DNA of 64,000 nt from Microthyrium microscopicum (Eukaryota > Ascomycota > Dothideomycetes > Microthyriales > Microthyriaceae), in NCBI GenBank assembly GCA_010405405.1, contig MU004230.1:827744-891743 (forward strand). Reading direction: 5' to 3'. A program made the translations under genes and the position numbers. This document shows, piece by piece, positions 35,456 through 46,653 of the stretch (positions are counted from its first letter, which is position 1; the number at the start of each line of letters is the position of its first letter). The notes below the pieces were generated by a model. That model was given only the letters and a program-made list of their open reading frames with translations. It had not been told where the DNA came from and made no database searches.

Positions 35456-36718
35456 ATGCACTCTTTTCTCACAATTTTAGGAACAGCCGGTAAGATGTCT
35501 CAATTGAAATCCTACTGAAGAACGACACAACGATATTTTCAGCGCGTATTGGCTTAATAACATAATCGTATACTAACAGTTCTAGGTCTGGCTGCCGCGC
35601 ATGGCCTCGTTGATAGCTATGTCGTTGACGGTACAAAGTGATACTGCCCAAGCCTTGGACTATTGAGTTTATTAGCTAAGACGATTAGATATCCGTCATT
35701 CGACGCTCGGGTAGATATGGATTTCCAGCCTACAGTCAAACGCATCTCATGGGGATCCAAAACAGCAGGCGGTCCCATCAACGATGTGAATTCTGCAGAC
35801 ATCACCTGTCGCGCAGGACCATTCGTAGCACCAGCGCTCACAGCTGTTGCTCGCGCTGGCTCCAAGATTGACATCAAATGGACCGACTGGTTTGGCAACC
35901 ACAAAGGTCCACTATTCACATATATGGGACTACTTCCAAACGACGACACCAAACTTCAAGACGTGGGTTTCTTCAAAATTGACGAAGCCACTTATGATCC
36001 AGCCACTGAAGTCTGGGGAACGGACAGGTTAATTAAGAACAACAATACCTGGACTGTTACGATTCCTAGCGATATCAAGCCCGGCAATTATATTGTTCGC
36101 CATGAGTCCATTGCTCTCCACAACTCTTGGATGGAGAACAAGACTCGCAAGACCAGCGGCGCTCAGCACTACCCCAACTGTTTCAAAGTCCAAGTCACTG
36201 GCGCTGGAACTGCTATGCCCCCAACCGTAAAATTCCCTGGCGCATATCACTGGAACGACGCCGGTATCCTCATCAACATCTACTATGGACCAAAGCAATA
36301 CGTAAGTCTTCCATTCTCTCCCATACTCACATCGCTAACGAGTTAGATTTCCCCTGGTCCACCAGTCTACGTCGGCGCTCGCGATCCACCCGCCGGCCCA
36401 GCCGCCAACGTCATTGAGACCGGCGCATTGACAGGCGAGCTGGCACAAAAGTACGCCGCGCTTCGAGTGGCCAAGAACAAAGGCCTTATGACAGCAGTAC
36501 ACGAGACAGCCGCCATGGCCGGAGGCGGAGGATGTCACTGGGAGGCCGGTGCAGATCCTTCGACGATGAAGTGTAAAGCGACAAATCCCGAAGATCCAGC
36601 TAGATGGGCAGGCTTTGCGCAGCCAGTGGGCAGTCCATTGTGGGTGGAGAAGCCAGGAACTGCTCAGCGAGGGCCGGCACCACCAAAGACCTTTGAGACG
36701 TGGAAGCCGGAGACATAA
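35456..36718 (+). CDS. AA9 lytic polysaccharide monooxygenase (former GH61)
   Basis: Copper enzyme that oxidatively cleaves cellulose or hemicellulose outside the cell. Exons are 35456-35489, 35586-35637, 35689-36301 and 36347-36718, giving 356 residues. The signal peptide is 1-16, so the mature protein begins with His17 (HGLVDSYV), the N-terminal copper ligand. The second ligand is His100 in NHKGPLFTY, where the family has SHxGPV. RHESIALHNS and GAQHYPNC carry the family's second-sphere His, Gln and axial Tyr. No CBM1 follows; instead there is a 100-residue tail with a short Gly/Cys segment (GGGGCHWEAG) and a proline-rich end. The unusual donors GTGATA (35638) and the 96-bp first intron deserve cDNA confirmation. 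Confidence 0.93.
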
Positions 36719-37003
36719 AGCTTGGTATCATTATTCAATGGTATTTTGCTATTTTGTGTCGAGTGAGACATATGTCGTATTAGTAGTTCATATACACAAA
36801 GAATCAAAAAATCGCAGCATGAATGACAAGCTCGATTAACCGAATAGATCGTCGTCAGAAGTACCAATGAATATATTGGATTTATGACTAGACCTTGTGA
36901 AAAGCACGCTATGCCCAACAATCATCTTATCCACCGAAAGAAGCCGTTCCAGCGCCAACACCCGCTATTGAAACTCCCATACCAGATCAAACGAGCATGT
37001 CAA
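36719..37003. other. Gap between convergent genes
   Basis: 285 bp with the 3' ends of the LPMO and SAS4-like genes. Nothing further seen. Confidence 0.5.
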
Positions 37004-38503
37004 CTATGTCTTCTCGTCATCTTTCTTTTCTCGGTTCCTACGTCGTCGTTTTCTGGCGTTGGCTAGCAATGCTTCTGGTGTCAGCAGGTAATCTGGCAAG
37101 CCAAACTCTACTTCAGGCATGTCTGGCAGAGGATGTCCCAAAGCAAGCACCGTCCGCCGTCCCGCGCGGCCCTTGCTAAGTGCTGCTGCGCGTAGGTGTG
37201 GCTTTGCATAAAAACTTGTGAAGGGTTTTGGCGGTTCAGGGGGTTTAGGTGGTACTTGAGCTTTTGGCCGACTTGGTCGAGGACGAGACTTGCTTGCGAT
37301 TTTTGCTTCTTGCTGTAGTTGACGAGCGGCCCAGGCATCAATATCGCTCGAGTTTATGTCGTGCGAGTCACCGTCGCTATCGTTGTATGTCCCAGGCTCG
37401 ACAGAAGATTCCTCTTCATAGTCTTCTTCGCGAGCAGCTTTTTCAAGCTGTAAGCGTTTTTCTGCTTCTTTCCAAACTTGGAATTTCTTGAGAAGACCAC
37501 GCACTTCCCGGATAAAGTAGTCGCGCTTGGGCTCGTAGTCTTTACGGGCGCCGTCGGTGATGCCAGTTATTCCCATGACACGAAGCCAGTCTGGGCCTTG
37601 GAGCGAATCGAGAAGGATTTCGAGTTGTCCTTTTTCATGTTGGGCTCGTTCTTTTTCTATGTTGCGGAGTTGCTTTTCTCGTCGCTCGGCTCTGCGATGG
37701 GTGGGAAAGAATATTTCATCGTTGAGAGGATCGGTGGTGAGAGTTGATATTGGTACAGGTGCTAATGAAAACAAGTCGACTTTGTCGAATGAGCCGGTAG
37801 TAGTTGGTTTTGAAATAGTAGAAACACGAGGTAATGCGGCTTTGCCTTGCGATGGTGGGAGAGCAGCATCTGTGATTAGAATAGCTTCGTCGAGGCTAAG
37901 GTATTCTAGAACATCTAAGTCTTCTATGCATAAAAGCTTGGGGACCAACATACCTTTAGGTTGAGGAGTTCCGGCAATAACATCCTCAAAGTTAGCGAAA
38001 TATATTGCAAGGTCACTCTTCAGTCTTGAGCCTCCAGCTTTAGATCGTAAAGATCTTGTCTCCTCTCCAGTCTTTTGTCGTGGTGATTCATCTCCTACAA
38101 TCCTCACCTTGGACTTGTGGAGGTTCTCCGCACCAAGAAATGCATCAACTCTCCGCTTAACAGTCCCATTCGAGCCAGTTCCATTTTTCAATTGTATAAC
38201 TTCAACCGTCGCAGCAGGGTTTATTGTACCATTGATTCCATCGGGTTCTACACTCTTTTGTGATGCTGGTCGTCCATCTCTCGTACGTTTCCGCGTCTCC
38301 AGCGGCAGCTTCTGCTTGCCTGCCAGCGTCTCAGGCAACTCAGAAGGCTGAGCGGCCTTGTTTGCTCTTGTAGACGGCCGTAGAGCTATAGGTACCGTGG
38401 AGCTAGCAATTCCTAGCGGGTTTTGTCTACTTGTGGCGAGTTCAGGCGAAGTTGTCATCCGAGACGTCGTGTGACCGCTTGAGCGTGATGGCAGATCGAG
38501 CAT
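37004..38503 (-). CDS. SAS4: SAS4-domain protein (SAS/NuA4-type acetyltransferase subunit)
   Basis: Intronless, 499 residues. Yeast Sas4 bridges the Sas2 histone acetyltransferase and Sas5 and is needed for H4K16 acetylation and silencing boundaries. The conserved domain lies at about 275-365: FFPTHRRAERREKQLRN, then LLDSLQGPDWLRVMGITG, then KRDYFIREVRGLLKKF followed by WKEAEKR. The N-terminal third is Ser/Pro/Lys-rich, and the C-terminus is basic (NARKRRRRNREKK), consistent with a nuclear protein. Start uses the first Met; a second candidate lies 15 codons downstream. It shares a 370-bp upstream region with the divergent PX-domain gene. Confidence 0.88.
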   Translation of the reverse strand: MLDLPSRSSGHTTSRMTTSPELATSRQNPLGIASSTVPIALRPSTRANKAAQPSELPETLAGKQKLPLETRKRTRDGRPASQKSVEPDGINGTINPAATVEVIQLKNGTGSNGTVKRRVDAFLGAENLHKSKVRIVGDESPRQKTGEETRSLRSKAGGSRLKSDLAIYFANFEDVIAGTPQPKGMLVPKLLCIEDLDVLEYLSLDEAILITDAALPPSQGKAALPRVSTISKPTTTGSFDKVDLFSLAPVPISTLTTDPLNDEIFFPTHRRAERREKQLRNIEKERAQHEKGQLEILLDSLQGPDWLRVMGITGITDGARKDYEPKRDYFIREVRGLLKKFQVWKEAEKRLQLEKAAREEDYEEESSVEPGTYNDSDGDSHDINSSDIDAWAARQLQQEAKIASKSRPRPSRPKAQVPPKPPEPPKPFTSFYAKPHLRAAALSKGRAGRRTVLALGHPLPDMPEVEFGLPDYLLTPEALLANARKRRRRNREKKDDEKT

Positions 38504-38873
38504 CGCTGGGACGCGGGCAGGGCATCGCTTTCGGGGCGGATTGTGATGGAATTAAGACATGGAATATATGGTGGGGAGTAATTGAGTCGATTCGACAGGT
38601 TATCTTGGAGAATTGACGCGTTTGGGAGATGGAATAGAGGTCGCTGGTGGATGGGTTTTCTCTCTTGGTTAAAGTTAGGGGCCTGCGTCAAGACTCAAGT
38701 GCCCAGGTGGGAGGGGCTTCTTCACGACTCTTGCCGCAAGACTGCATCAAATTACTACTCTCAACATCTCTACACCTCTCTTCTCTTTTTGTTTTCTATA
38801 TAAACGTAGCCTTACGCGAGTCTGCCAATTCTCTAGTTTTCTCACTTTCTCACTGCTCTTTGGGCCATTATGA
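38504..38873. promoter_or_regulatory. Shared promoter of the SAS4-like and PX-domain genes
   Basis: 370 bp between divergent starts. On the PX side it ends in C/T-rich sequence (38760-38860) and a two-ATG arrangement at 38870/38874. Confidence 0.5.
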
Positions 38874-38881
38874 ATGGCTGA
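38870..38881 (+). promoter_or_regulatory. Three-codon uORF overlapping the PX gene start
   Basis: ATG at 38870 opens ATG-AAT-GGC-TGA. The main ATG lies at 38874 in another frame, inside this mini-ORF. The first ATG could divert scanning ribosomes or permit reinitiation. Confidence 0.55.
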
Positions 38882-39641
38882 GTCCGTCAGATCTGATATC
38901 CATGAGACTGATCTCTCAAACGAGACGGTCTCTTCGCCACCGTATTGGCAGACTGAACACCATGACTCGTCTGGTGATGGAAAGACACAATCAGCTAGAC
39001 ACTCGGTGAGGTCGCGATTCATATCTTTAGTTGATAACACAGGCGATGAATCTGAGCAAAGCAAAGCCTGCTGGGCAAGATCGGCTAAGATACCCAACTA
39101 CACGGTTGTCGGAGGTGGTTTGGGGTCTTTAGGATCTTATGTGGATTTCAATTGTGTTTTAGAAACTTCAAATGTATGTTACTCGGTCCTGTTGAATATA
39201 GTTTAGACCATATACTCATTCTGAATCAGGGAAGCACAATGTCACTTCATAAGAGGTATGAAACGAGAAATGATACTCAGGTAGTCCCTTGAAGCAATTG
39301 CGCGATTGACTTGGTGATCAGATATTCCGAATTTGATACTCTAAGGAGTCACCTTTCTCATACCTTTCCTAATTCCAAACAATCTTTACCAAAACTGCCA
39401 CCGAAGAGCGCTCTTCGTAGGATATCAGCCAGTCAAACCGTTGTAAAAGTTTACTAACCTGAAGTCAGAAAAATTCCAGCCAAAGTTCTTAGAGAAAAGA
39501 AGGGAAGGACTCGAGTATTTCCTCAAGTTCGTGCTTCCTACCACTGACTCCTTTCTATGCTGACCTTACATACCAAGCTGTGTAATCTGTAATCCGGAGT
39601 TTTCTGCCTCAGTCATCATGAAAGAGTTTATGTTTTCATAG
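38874..39641 (+). CDS. YPT35: PX-domain protein, Ypt35-like
   Basis: Phosphoinositide-binding PX proteins target endosomes and vacuoles; yeast Ypt35 recruits Vps13 to them. This gene is split into five small exons: 38874-39173, 39230-39255 (only 26 nt), 39322-39416, 39469-39526 and 39578-39641. The spliced product is 180 residues. All introns are GT-AG (51-66 bp), and intron 3 has a TACTAAC branch site. The product shows IPNYTVVGGG, then MSLHKRYSEFDTLRSHL (basic phosphoinositide site), LPKLPPKSAL, KFQPKFLEKRREGLEYFL and NPEFSASVIMKEFMFS, a full PX domain in order. The first 65 residues are polar. The C-terminus coincides with the end of the domain, as in fungal Ypt35 homologs. Confidence 0.88.
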
Positions 39642-39906
39642 CGAACACACGACTCACGTTGTACATCAAAAATACGAGACAAGAAGTTGACGACCATGCA
39701 ATAATAATTGTTCTACTCCCGAACCATTTTTAGTTCAACGCCCAAGGCTCAAAGCTATGTTAAAGAAGACAAATTACCGATGTAGCAGTCCATAAAAATG
39801 CGCAATGTCTCTGCTTTCAGTAGTCCCGATTTCTGCGTCAATCACCGAATTAATATTTCCCAGAGAACGCATAAACTCGAATATCATCTTCCCCACACTC
39901 AGCACC

Positions 39907-40632
39907 TCACAAGATCATGGCAAAGCCAGCCATGACACCAACAACAATCATTCCAAGTCCAAGACTTTGGCCGACTTGAACCATGTTTCCGGCACTGCTT
40001 CCGCTGCTTCCTGACGAGGAGCTGCTGCTTCCACCAAAGGTCCCTGCACCGCTGCTGCTGGCCGCGCTACCAGAAGAGGTAGCTGTGGAAGAGGAAGACG
40101 AGGTTGAGTTAACCTTGGTGGGATCGGCGGCACCGCAAACGAATTGGGTTCTAGAAATTGGTCAATTATACGTTCTTTGGTAGAATCATGGCGAGACAAA
40201 CCGGCAGTTGGACGAGCAGGCGTTGTCTTGTCCGCACTTGGTAACACACTGGTTCCCGTATTCCTGGCAGACGTGATATGGAATTGTCAACGAATACTCG
40301 GTCTCGTTAGGTGTAACGCCGTTCGAGCACACACAATGCCAGCCCAAGGTTGTCTAGAGGGTGATTGTTAGCGATCTTATATCGATTGACAAAACGTCAC
40401 GACTATTCCGAGTGTAACCGTGGAGTAGTGAGGTGGAACATACTGGGTCGCAGTCATTGGCGAGTGTGGTGGCTGATGTAGAGGTTTGTAGACAGATGAG
40501 TGGGCAGGCAGCCTTTTGATCGGAGCACCAGCTGTCTCGAGTACTCAATGGCACGGAAGCTGGGTCGAGGCTCTGAGAGCTTACAATGCTAGCGAGGCCG
40601 GCGAGGATGGTGGTGATGGCGAAGGATCGCAT
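39907..40632 (-). CDS. GPI-anchored cysteine-rich DUF7707-type surface protein
   Basis: Exons in coding order are 40632-40444, 40353-40202 and 40150-39907, giving 194 residues. Signal peptide MRSFAITTILAGLASIVSS. The cysteine-rich core reads WCSDQKAACPLICL, then NDCDPTTLGWHCVCSNG, then YHVCQEYGNQCVTKCGQDNAC, then CGAADP, which I recognise as the fungal DUF7707 pattern. A Ser/Gly-rich stalk follows, then NMVQVGQSLG and a hydrophobic tail to the stop, a classic GPI-attachment signal. It is probably a cell-wall or plasma-membrane surface protein; its biochemical role is unknown. The introns are 90 and 51 bp. Confidence 0.9.
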
Positions 40633-40985
40633 TGTAAAGGTGAGGCTAAGGTAGACAAGAAATTACGAGTGGTAGTAATAAAGGATTCTGTGGTTCAAAA
40701 AGGGTCAGCACAAGCGTTTCTTTAGTTGTGATGATATCTCTGGCTATCTCAGGGTTCGTGATCGAGACAGGGTAGTTTGCTGACTTGGTCTTTGATGAAG
40801 CCGTGGATTGAACCTGTAGAGTTGCAAACCCTGGCGACATGGATGGTGTGGAATGTATGTATCATGGAAGCTTTCGGGTAACTTACAGGGTTGGGAAAGA
40901 ACCACAGCAACGATGTATGAATTCAAATAGCGAGGGAAGTTGCGAGCAACGAGAGAGCACAAGTGATAAAAGCAGAAGTGTGTTA

Positions 40986-41004
40986 GAAGAAGAAGAAGAA
41001 GAAG
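40986..41004. repeat. (GAA)n microsatellite
   Basis: Six GAA units plus one base. Confidence 0.9.
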
Positions 41005-41127
41005 TTTAGGACCAGGAGCCAAATTTGACAAGAGAAGAAGCGAAGACGACAAAGCTGGGCAAAAAGAAAACGGGCTTAAGCCTTAGGGACTCAGGGAGCA
41101 GAAGAGAATTGAGCACAGAACTAAAAC

Positions 41128-41151
41128 AGCACCACAGCACCACAGCACCAC
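41128..41151. repeat. 8-bp tandem repeat, three copies
   Basis: AGCACCAC repeated three times, within a longer CA/GC-rich stretch. Confidence 0.85.
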
Positions 41152-42350
41152 AACTAAAAGATGGCGGGAGGTGGAAATGCTTCTGGCGTTGGCTGGCGGA
41201 GGAGGCGTATCTGTGCGTAAGACTGTCAAGGGCCTCCTGGCGAATTATTCACGGCATGAGAACTCTGGATGCCATCTCCAGGTTCTACCGCTGCAATTGC
41301 TGCAGGATTTATTGAAATTTAGGCCTTTTTACGACGAAGTGGAGGTTTGGACGGGTAAGAAAGCATGTGGTGATGGTTGCATTCTTGATGGGTGTGGTAC
41401 ACTTGAGACACCAAGCAAAGTTACAGTCAGTCCATTGTGGTCCGTGGAGCATCTGAGTTCTAATATTCGCGTGGACTATGTGTTACAGCATTGTGTAAGC
41501 ATATTTAATGAACTTGTCCGAGAATTATAGGATGTATTCTGCTGCCTTCAACTCCAGAACTTCATTTCCAGCCTCAAAACACGCAGCAGAGATAGTAATT
41601 ATCAGAAAATCATACCTACATCAACCTCGCGTCCTGCATCTACAGGAAAATAGTTCGACTGCAGTTGCTAGGATCACCCGCATCTTGCATAAAAATCCAG
41701 CCAATCCTTGTCTTTTCAGCCGCTACGGCGCCCCAGATCCACCACGACCTGCATCAATAGCAGATCTCGGCCTTACCTATTCTAGCCAAAACTTCACCTT
41801 TTTGTCTCTTTTCCCTCCAATAAATATCGTCGTCTACACACGCTTTGAGCGGACATTGATCTATTATTACTTAAGCCTCGAACTCTAAGTACTTCCCCAG
41901 CATCAAGTTCGAATCAGACCCTGACAAATATGTCCCACAAGCTTCACACGAGATGACCCAACGACTCATTTTATACTTTGGGATTCATGAGTAATCAATC
42001 TTCCGAGTCGGCAAGTACCAGTCTTAATTGACTAACCCCGCAGTTCAGGGTCCTGAGTAGGTATATATCGTAGGTTCGCCTGTACATCGCGACTTGGCCA
42101 TCTCAAAGGATCTGATGTGAATCGAATGTCGCATAATCCAAGGTCGGAACCAGTAGTTAGAGAAGCCGATGAACTGATCATTGCCCTTGGCTTACCGTAT
42201 GATTCTTTGCAATTTCCAAGTTCATTCGACCTCTGAACCTTTTGTGAATTTGTCACTTCGCCACCATTTTTCCAAGTCACCAGCACACCGCATCTTTTAC
42301 ACAAAGGTCAAGAAACAGCACGAAAGACCTCGCCCGGCTGTCTTTCTCGC

Positions 42351-44566
42351 TCAAGCGAGATCCTCCACAACCTGATCTATCCACGTATTGTCATTTTTAT
42401 ATCCAACCCGGATGCGAAATGGGTTTATTTCTGAAACTTCTCTTATCATCACCTTATTTCCAGTGACTGCATTTGTTATCATAATCGCCTCCTTTATGCC
42501 CTTTTTAGCCTTGCCAAACTCTGACGCAATCTCCCACGTTTGATAAAATGCACAGATATACTTCAATTTGTGCGAGTCCTCCCATTTGAACTTCTCAGCT
42601 GTCTTGCCATTATCATGGGACAAGAATCCGTTGATAATGCCCTCCAAAAGATTGAAGCCAGGGTTTTCTGGCCGTGGATAGCTTGAGTAGCTTTCACAAG
42701 GATAACACTTGATTGCTGTCAGATTACGGCCACGGGTAAGTGCTTTCCCGATTTCCTTCTATCGAGATGATCAGTATTCTTGATTAATTTCACAGATGGA
42801 GTTTCTTACAATGTCTACTTCCTCTGGTGCAAACTCAAACTCTTGCAACTCGGGCAGGCTATCAATGATAGTAGCCACGTTCATTGCTGTAAGGTACCTA
42901 ATCTGGTGTTCGCTAATAATGCTAGGGTAACATATCTTAAGGCTCTTCAGGTTCGTATGCTTGATGATAGCATGTACCAGCATGTTTGATATATCAGGAT
43001 TTGTGGCAATATGGCGCGGATTTTGACCGTAACCCACGAGCTCCAAGGCTGTCAAGGTCTTGAATGAGGAGATGAAAGAGCATTTAGCTTCCAGATTGGC
43101 TTGGATCTGGTCTTCTGTTTCGTTCCAGCGGTCATCGGACATATCCAAGGACATATTTCGTAAGCTGATTCCCCAAGGTCTACTTTGTGACGATAGTGCC
43201 AGGATCGCGAGATGTTGATAGAAAATATGTTTGCGATGGTCCAGTCGTTCAAGTATGAGCTCATCTAGTCCCATAAAGTCAATTGCCCTTGACAACGACT
43301 TGATGAAAGCCGCATCGAATGGCACGCCGTGCAAAGTGAATCGTTTTAATGCGCTCAGACTATGCTTTCGCTTCGCAAGAGTTGGGTGTGCGGCAAGCCT
43401 TTTCTCCAAATCAGTCAAAAAGTTATCCCTGTATGGGCCTGACTTGATAACCAGACTCCGGAGCGTCGACGCTGAGTTCACAATCATGGATTCGATGGCA
43501 CTGTTATCGCTGGATGAGTAGTAGCTAGACTCGCCTTCCACAGCAAGATGCTTCAGATTCTTGAGGCTGCTCAAGGGTGGCATATAATCAGCTGGAATTC
43601 TGTGAAGTACTCGCAGAGCTTGCAAGTTTTGAAGCGATGCAATGCTCTTTCCCATGGGTCTGCAACATTTCTGATGAGTACGGGCTGGTAGGCTGTGGCT
43701 TGATGACTTACACTGTAAGAAAATGCGTCTCTACAATCTCCAAGTTGTTCATAGTCTTTAACGCCTCTTCAACATACCTATGACAGATGTACTGATGCTT
43801 TCTACCTGGATCCGCCACTCCAATAGATAGCTGTTGAACATATGATGCAGCAACCGGCTCGGCCTTTGGATCCAACTTGCTTGAATAGCGTGCCTGTTGA
43901 CCTTTGTAGGCACCTTCTTTCTTTAGTTGCTTCTTCTGTGCTATGCTGAGATATGGTTCCAGCCCTCGAATAAATTTTGCGATATGGGCATGATTATAGG
44001 CATGAACAGCAATGCGTCTGTGAAGCAAAGGTATCATGATTGAATAGTATCTCTTGCAAGTTCGAGCCAGTCTGCCTATGGTTGATGAGTCTCGAATCTG
44101 AGGCAGCAATATCAGCGGACTGGAATTATGAATTTATCCCTGTGCCTACATTATCCAGAATCATGTTGAATAATTCTGCTGGCAGAGAATAGAGAACGTC
44201 TTCAGAAGGGCCATAAGAGACGTCAAAAGCTGCCTCATCAAACTTACTGAGTGTCGCTTTCGTGGCTTTGGTGGCTTTTTTGTTAGGTCGTCCAGTGCTT
44301 GCGCTTCCTTCAGCATGAGTTGCGGGTGCTTTACGCTTTTTGCGGCGTTGATCAGCTTTGGCTGCTGGAGGTTGAACAACCTCAGGCTCAGGCGGCTTCT
44401 GTGTCTCCAGATCTTGGATTCTAGCGCTTCTTCTTGGAGACATCTTTGCGTAACCCGAAACACTTTCTCTGCCTAAATGCTCAGCGATGGAATCCGACTT
44501 CGACGTTATTGAAAGTTGCGATGGAGTCACTGAGAATGGTGAGGATCGCCGTGTCTCTAATGGCAA
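42351..44566 (-). CDS. F-box-like / leucine-rich protein
   Basis: Four exons in coding order (44566-44150, 44097-43712, 43659-42810, 42758-42351) give 686 residues. The N-terminus is basic and disordered (MSPRRSARI, RRKKRKAPA). At about 130-165 the segment LPAELFNMILDN followed by STIGRLARTCKRYYSIMIPLLHRRI fits a fungal F-box: substrate receptors of SCF ubiquitin ligases. The long C-terminal part has irregular leucine-rich repeats (LQNLQALRVL, LKNLKHLAV, LKRFTLHGV, LDELILERL, LTALELVGYG, LKSLKICYP, LQEFEFAP), a plausible substrate-binding surface. A second possible start (MSPRRS) lies 41 codons downstream. Substrate unknown. Exon phases 0, 2, 0 all agree. Confidence 0.85.
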
Positions 44567-46653
44567 AAGCCACCAAATTCATCCACTAATAAATATCCAC
44601 CAAATCCTCCCCCAGATTCATCCCTGAACGAGGCTGAGCTTAGGCAACAACGCGTGTCTGGTCACTGGTGTATCATTGATCGCGCTATCGCGTGCTCACG
44701 TGGTGAGATCCTCTTCCTGCCGCGGTTTTTTTATATGTTCCCTGGTTGTCGAGATTCAAGGCACCCATCGAGGAAACAGTTGAAAATCCATCGATTGGCG
44801 AGTTTGGTCCATGCTCAGTTGGTGTGATCGAATACGATCATAATTTCAGAACAGATACCAACCAGCTACTCAAAAAACAAGTGACATCTCCCAGCAATAT
44901 GTACTCGAGATGCACAGGTCTATCAAGGACAACAGAAAATCATCATGAGCTGAATCGTCCTGGAGAATACTGGCATATTTTGGTCTGTGCTTCGGCCCGA
45001 GATTTAATCCACTCGTGCCACGCGCTAGCCACGATCCATATGCCTTGAACCGCACGCGACTTCAACATCGAGATACATCCCAAGCTTCCAACTCCTCAAC
45101 TGCAAGCGCTGAGTGTAATCTTCACATCAACCTAGTCACCTCGATTCCTCTCCATGGCCTACAGGGCTTTACAGATGATGCACAAAGTGCTGCCTATCTG
45201 GCCTGAATATTGCTCAGTTCCAGTCACGTTCGTTTCATCGCAGCATTTCCAGACTCTAGGCGATGGGTCGAAAATATAACTAGTACGCTCCAATCAAGTA
45301 TACTATCCACCATTCGATACGCTTGATGAGCGGGTGCGATATCTCTATCCAAGGCTGAAAAGTCTCGACATTCCATCACATGCGCTACAAATTTCAAGCA
45401 TCTTTTCCTCACGAAGTGAGGTGGGAGACATAGTATTCTTAAGTCCATGTCTCTCTGGGTCAAATCATCATCCTTTTACAGTTATTTTGCGGGCATCATG
45501 ACTATTTTCGATGCGTACTGGCCCTTTCATTATTTATGCTCGAGGCTCAGAAACGTTGATTTCGGACAGCTTGGTACCCACAGAGGAGAGAGTGAAGGGT
45601 CATATATCTTCCAGGATGAGTTTATTATTGCTGAAGCAGGAAGGCATTTTATTGGCCACATGCCAGTATCCTAGGAGAATAGCACATGGCTCCAGTTGTG
45701 TTTGTGATGCTTCACATCCAGGCTCAATTCTGTAACATGCAGCGTCAAGAATCTGTTTCTACCCAAGGCCCGGCCGTACACTCCCAATTTCTCAGCCAGT
45801 CTCGCTTTCGGCTTAGGTTGATTGAAGATCTGGGAACAAAATCCCGGGTTGCACTTTGGCAGTGTCGGCCTATCTAGTTACGCGAACATGAACATTCAGC
45901 AACAACAACTTTGGTAACGGTTGGACAAAATAAATGGCACCATCCATCACAGCACGTTTCAAACAGGAATGATGTCTCATAGAATTCGATAAATTCTCAA
46001 GCAGCTTCAATTACAACAAGTGTTTGGTAATAAACCACGGTAGATGATAGCTATCGTCATCTATGGAGCACGCTCCTGATCTTGATCCCTCATTCATTAC
46101 GTCAAGGGAAAAACAACAACGACATACCTGTGCATCCGGAAGGATTCTAAGCGTCGAATAAACTTCGAGAAGTATACTGTGCCCTGGACCCGATATCAGT
46201 GGCCAGCGTTCTGGAAACGCAAACATAACATTTTGCTCGAGTTTGCCAAGGCTCTGAATATTAGCGAAGTATACATGATCCAGCAGTCTTGGCTTGTTAT
46301 ACGAAATCTTGATCAGGTTCCGCTGTTTCATAAGGTGGATCTCCCGTTTCTTTCCAGCTTTGGTCCAGTCAGGGGGAAAGAGCCTTGAGCCTCAATGTTG
46401 GTGCAGAAGAAACGCATAGAAGCTGTAGTTTCACCCAACAGCACGAGGATTTCAACCAATCTATGTCTTGAAAAGGCACAAAACCCCCTGGCTTGGTAGT
46501 CAAGGTTGCAAACTGGATTGCTTATTTGCAGTTAAGTTTTCTTATCGCGATTTCTTTCTTGGGTGCTGTATATATTATAGATTTCTTTTAACTTCTTTCT
46601 TTCAACCTTGAGATCTCTCCTGGTGAGAATCTATATCGTTCCTTTTGGCAAGT
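44567..46653. other. Long gap without a convincing gene
   Basis: 2.1 kb between divergent genes. It includes both promoters and only short, unstructured frames on either strand. One CACGTG lies near 44697. No repeats of note. Confidence 0.5.

Larger units (their letters stand above)
40633..42350. other. Gap without a convincing gene
   Basis: 1.7 kb upstream of the DUF7707 gene and downstream of the F-box-like gene. It contains a GAA repeat (40986-41004) and an AGCACCAC repeat (41128-41151). A 119-codon plus-strand frame at 41171-41530 has four cysteines but no signal peptide or family pattern; I do not call it. Confidence 0.5.

Noticed and set aside
41171-41530. 119-codon plus-strand frame with several cysteines
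   Set aside because: Starts at a GTG, with the first ATG two codons inside; no signal peptide, no family pattern, next to low-complexity repeats.
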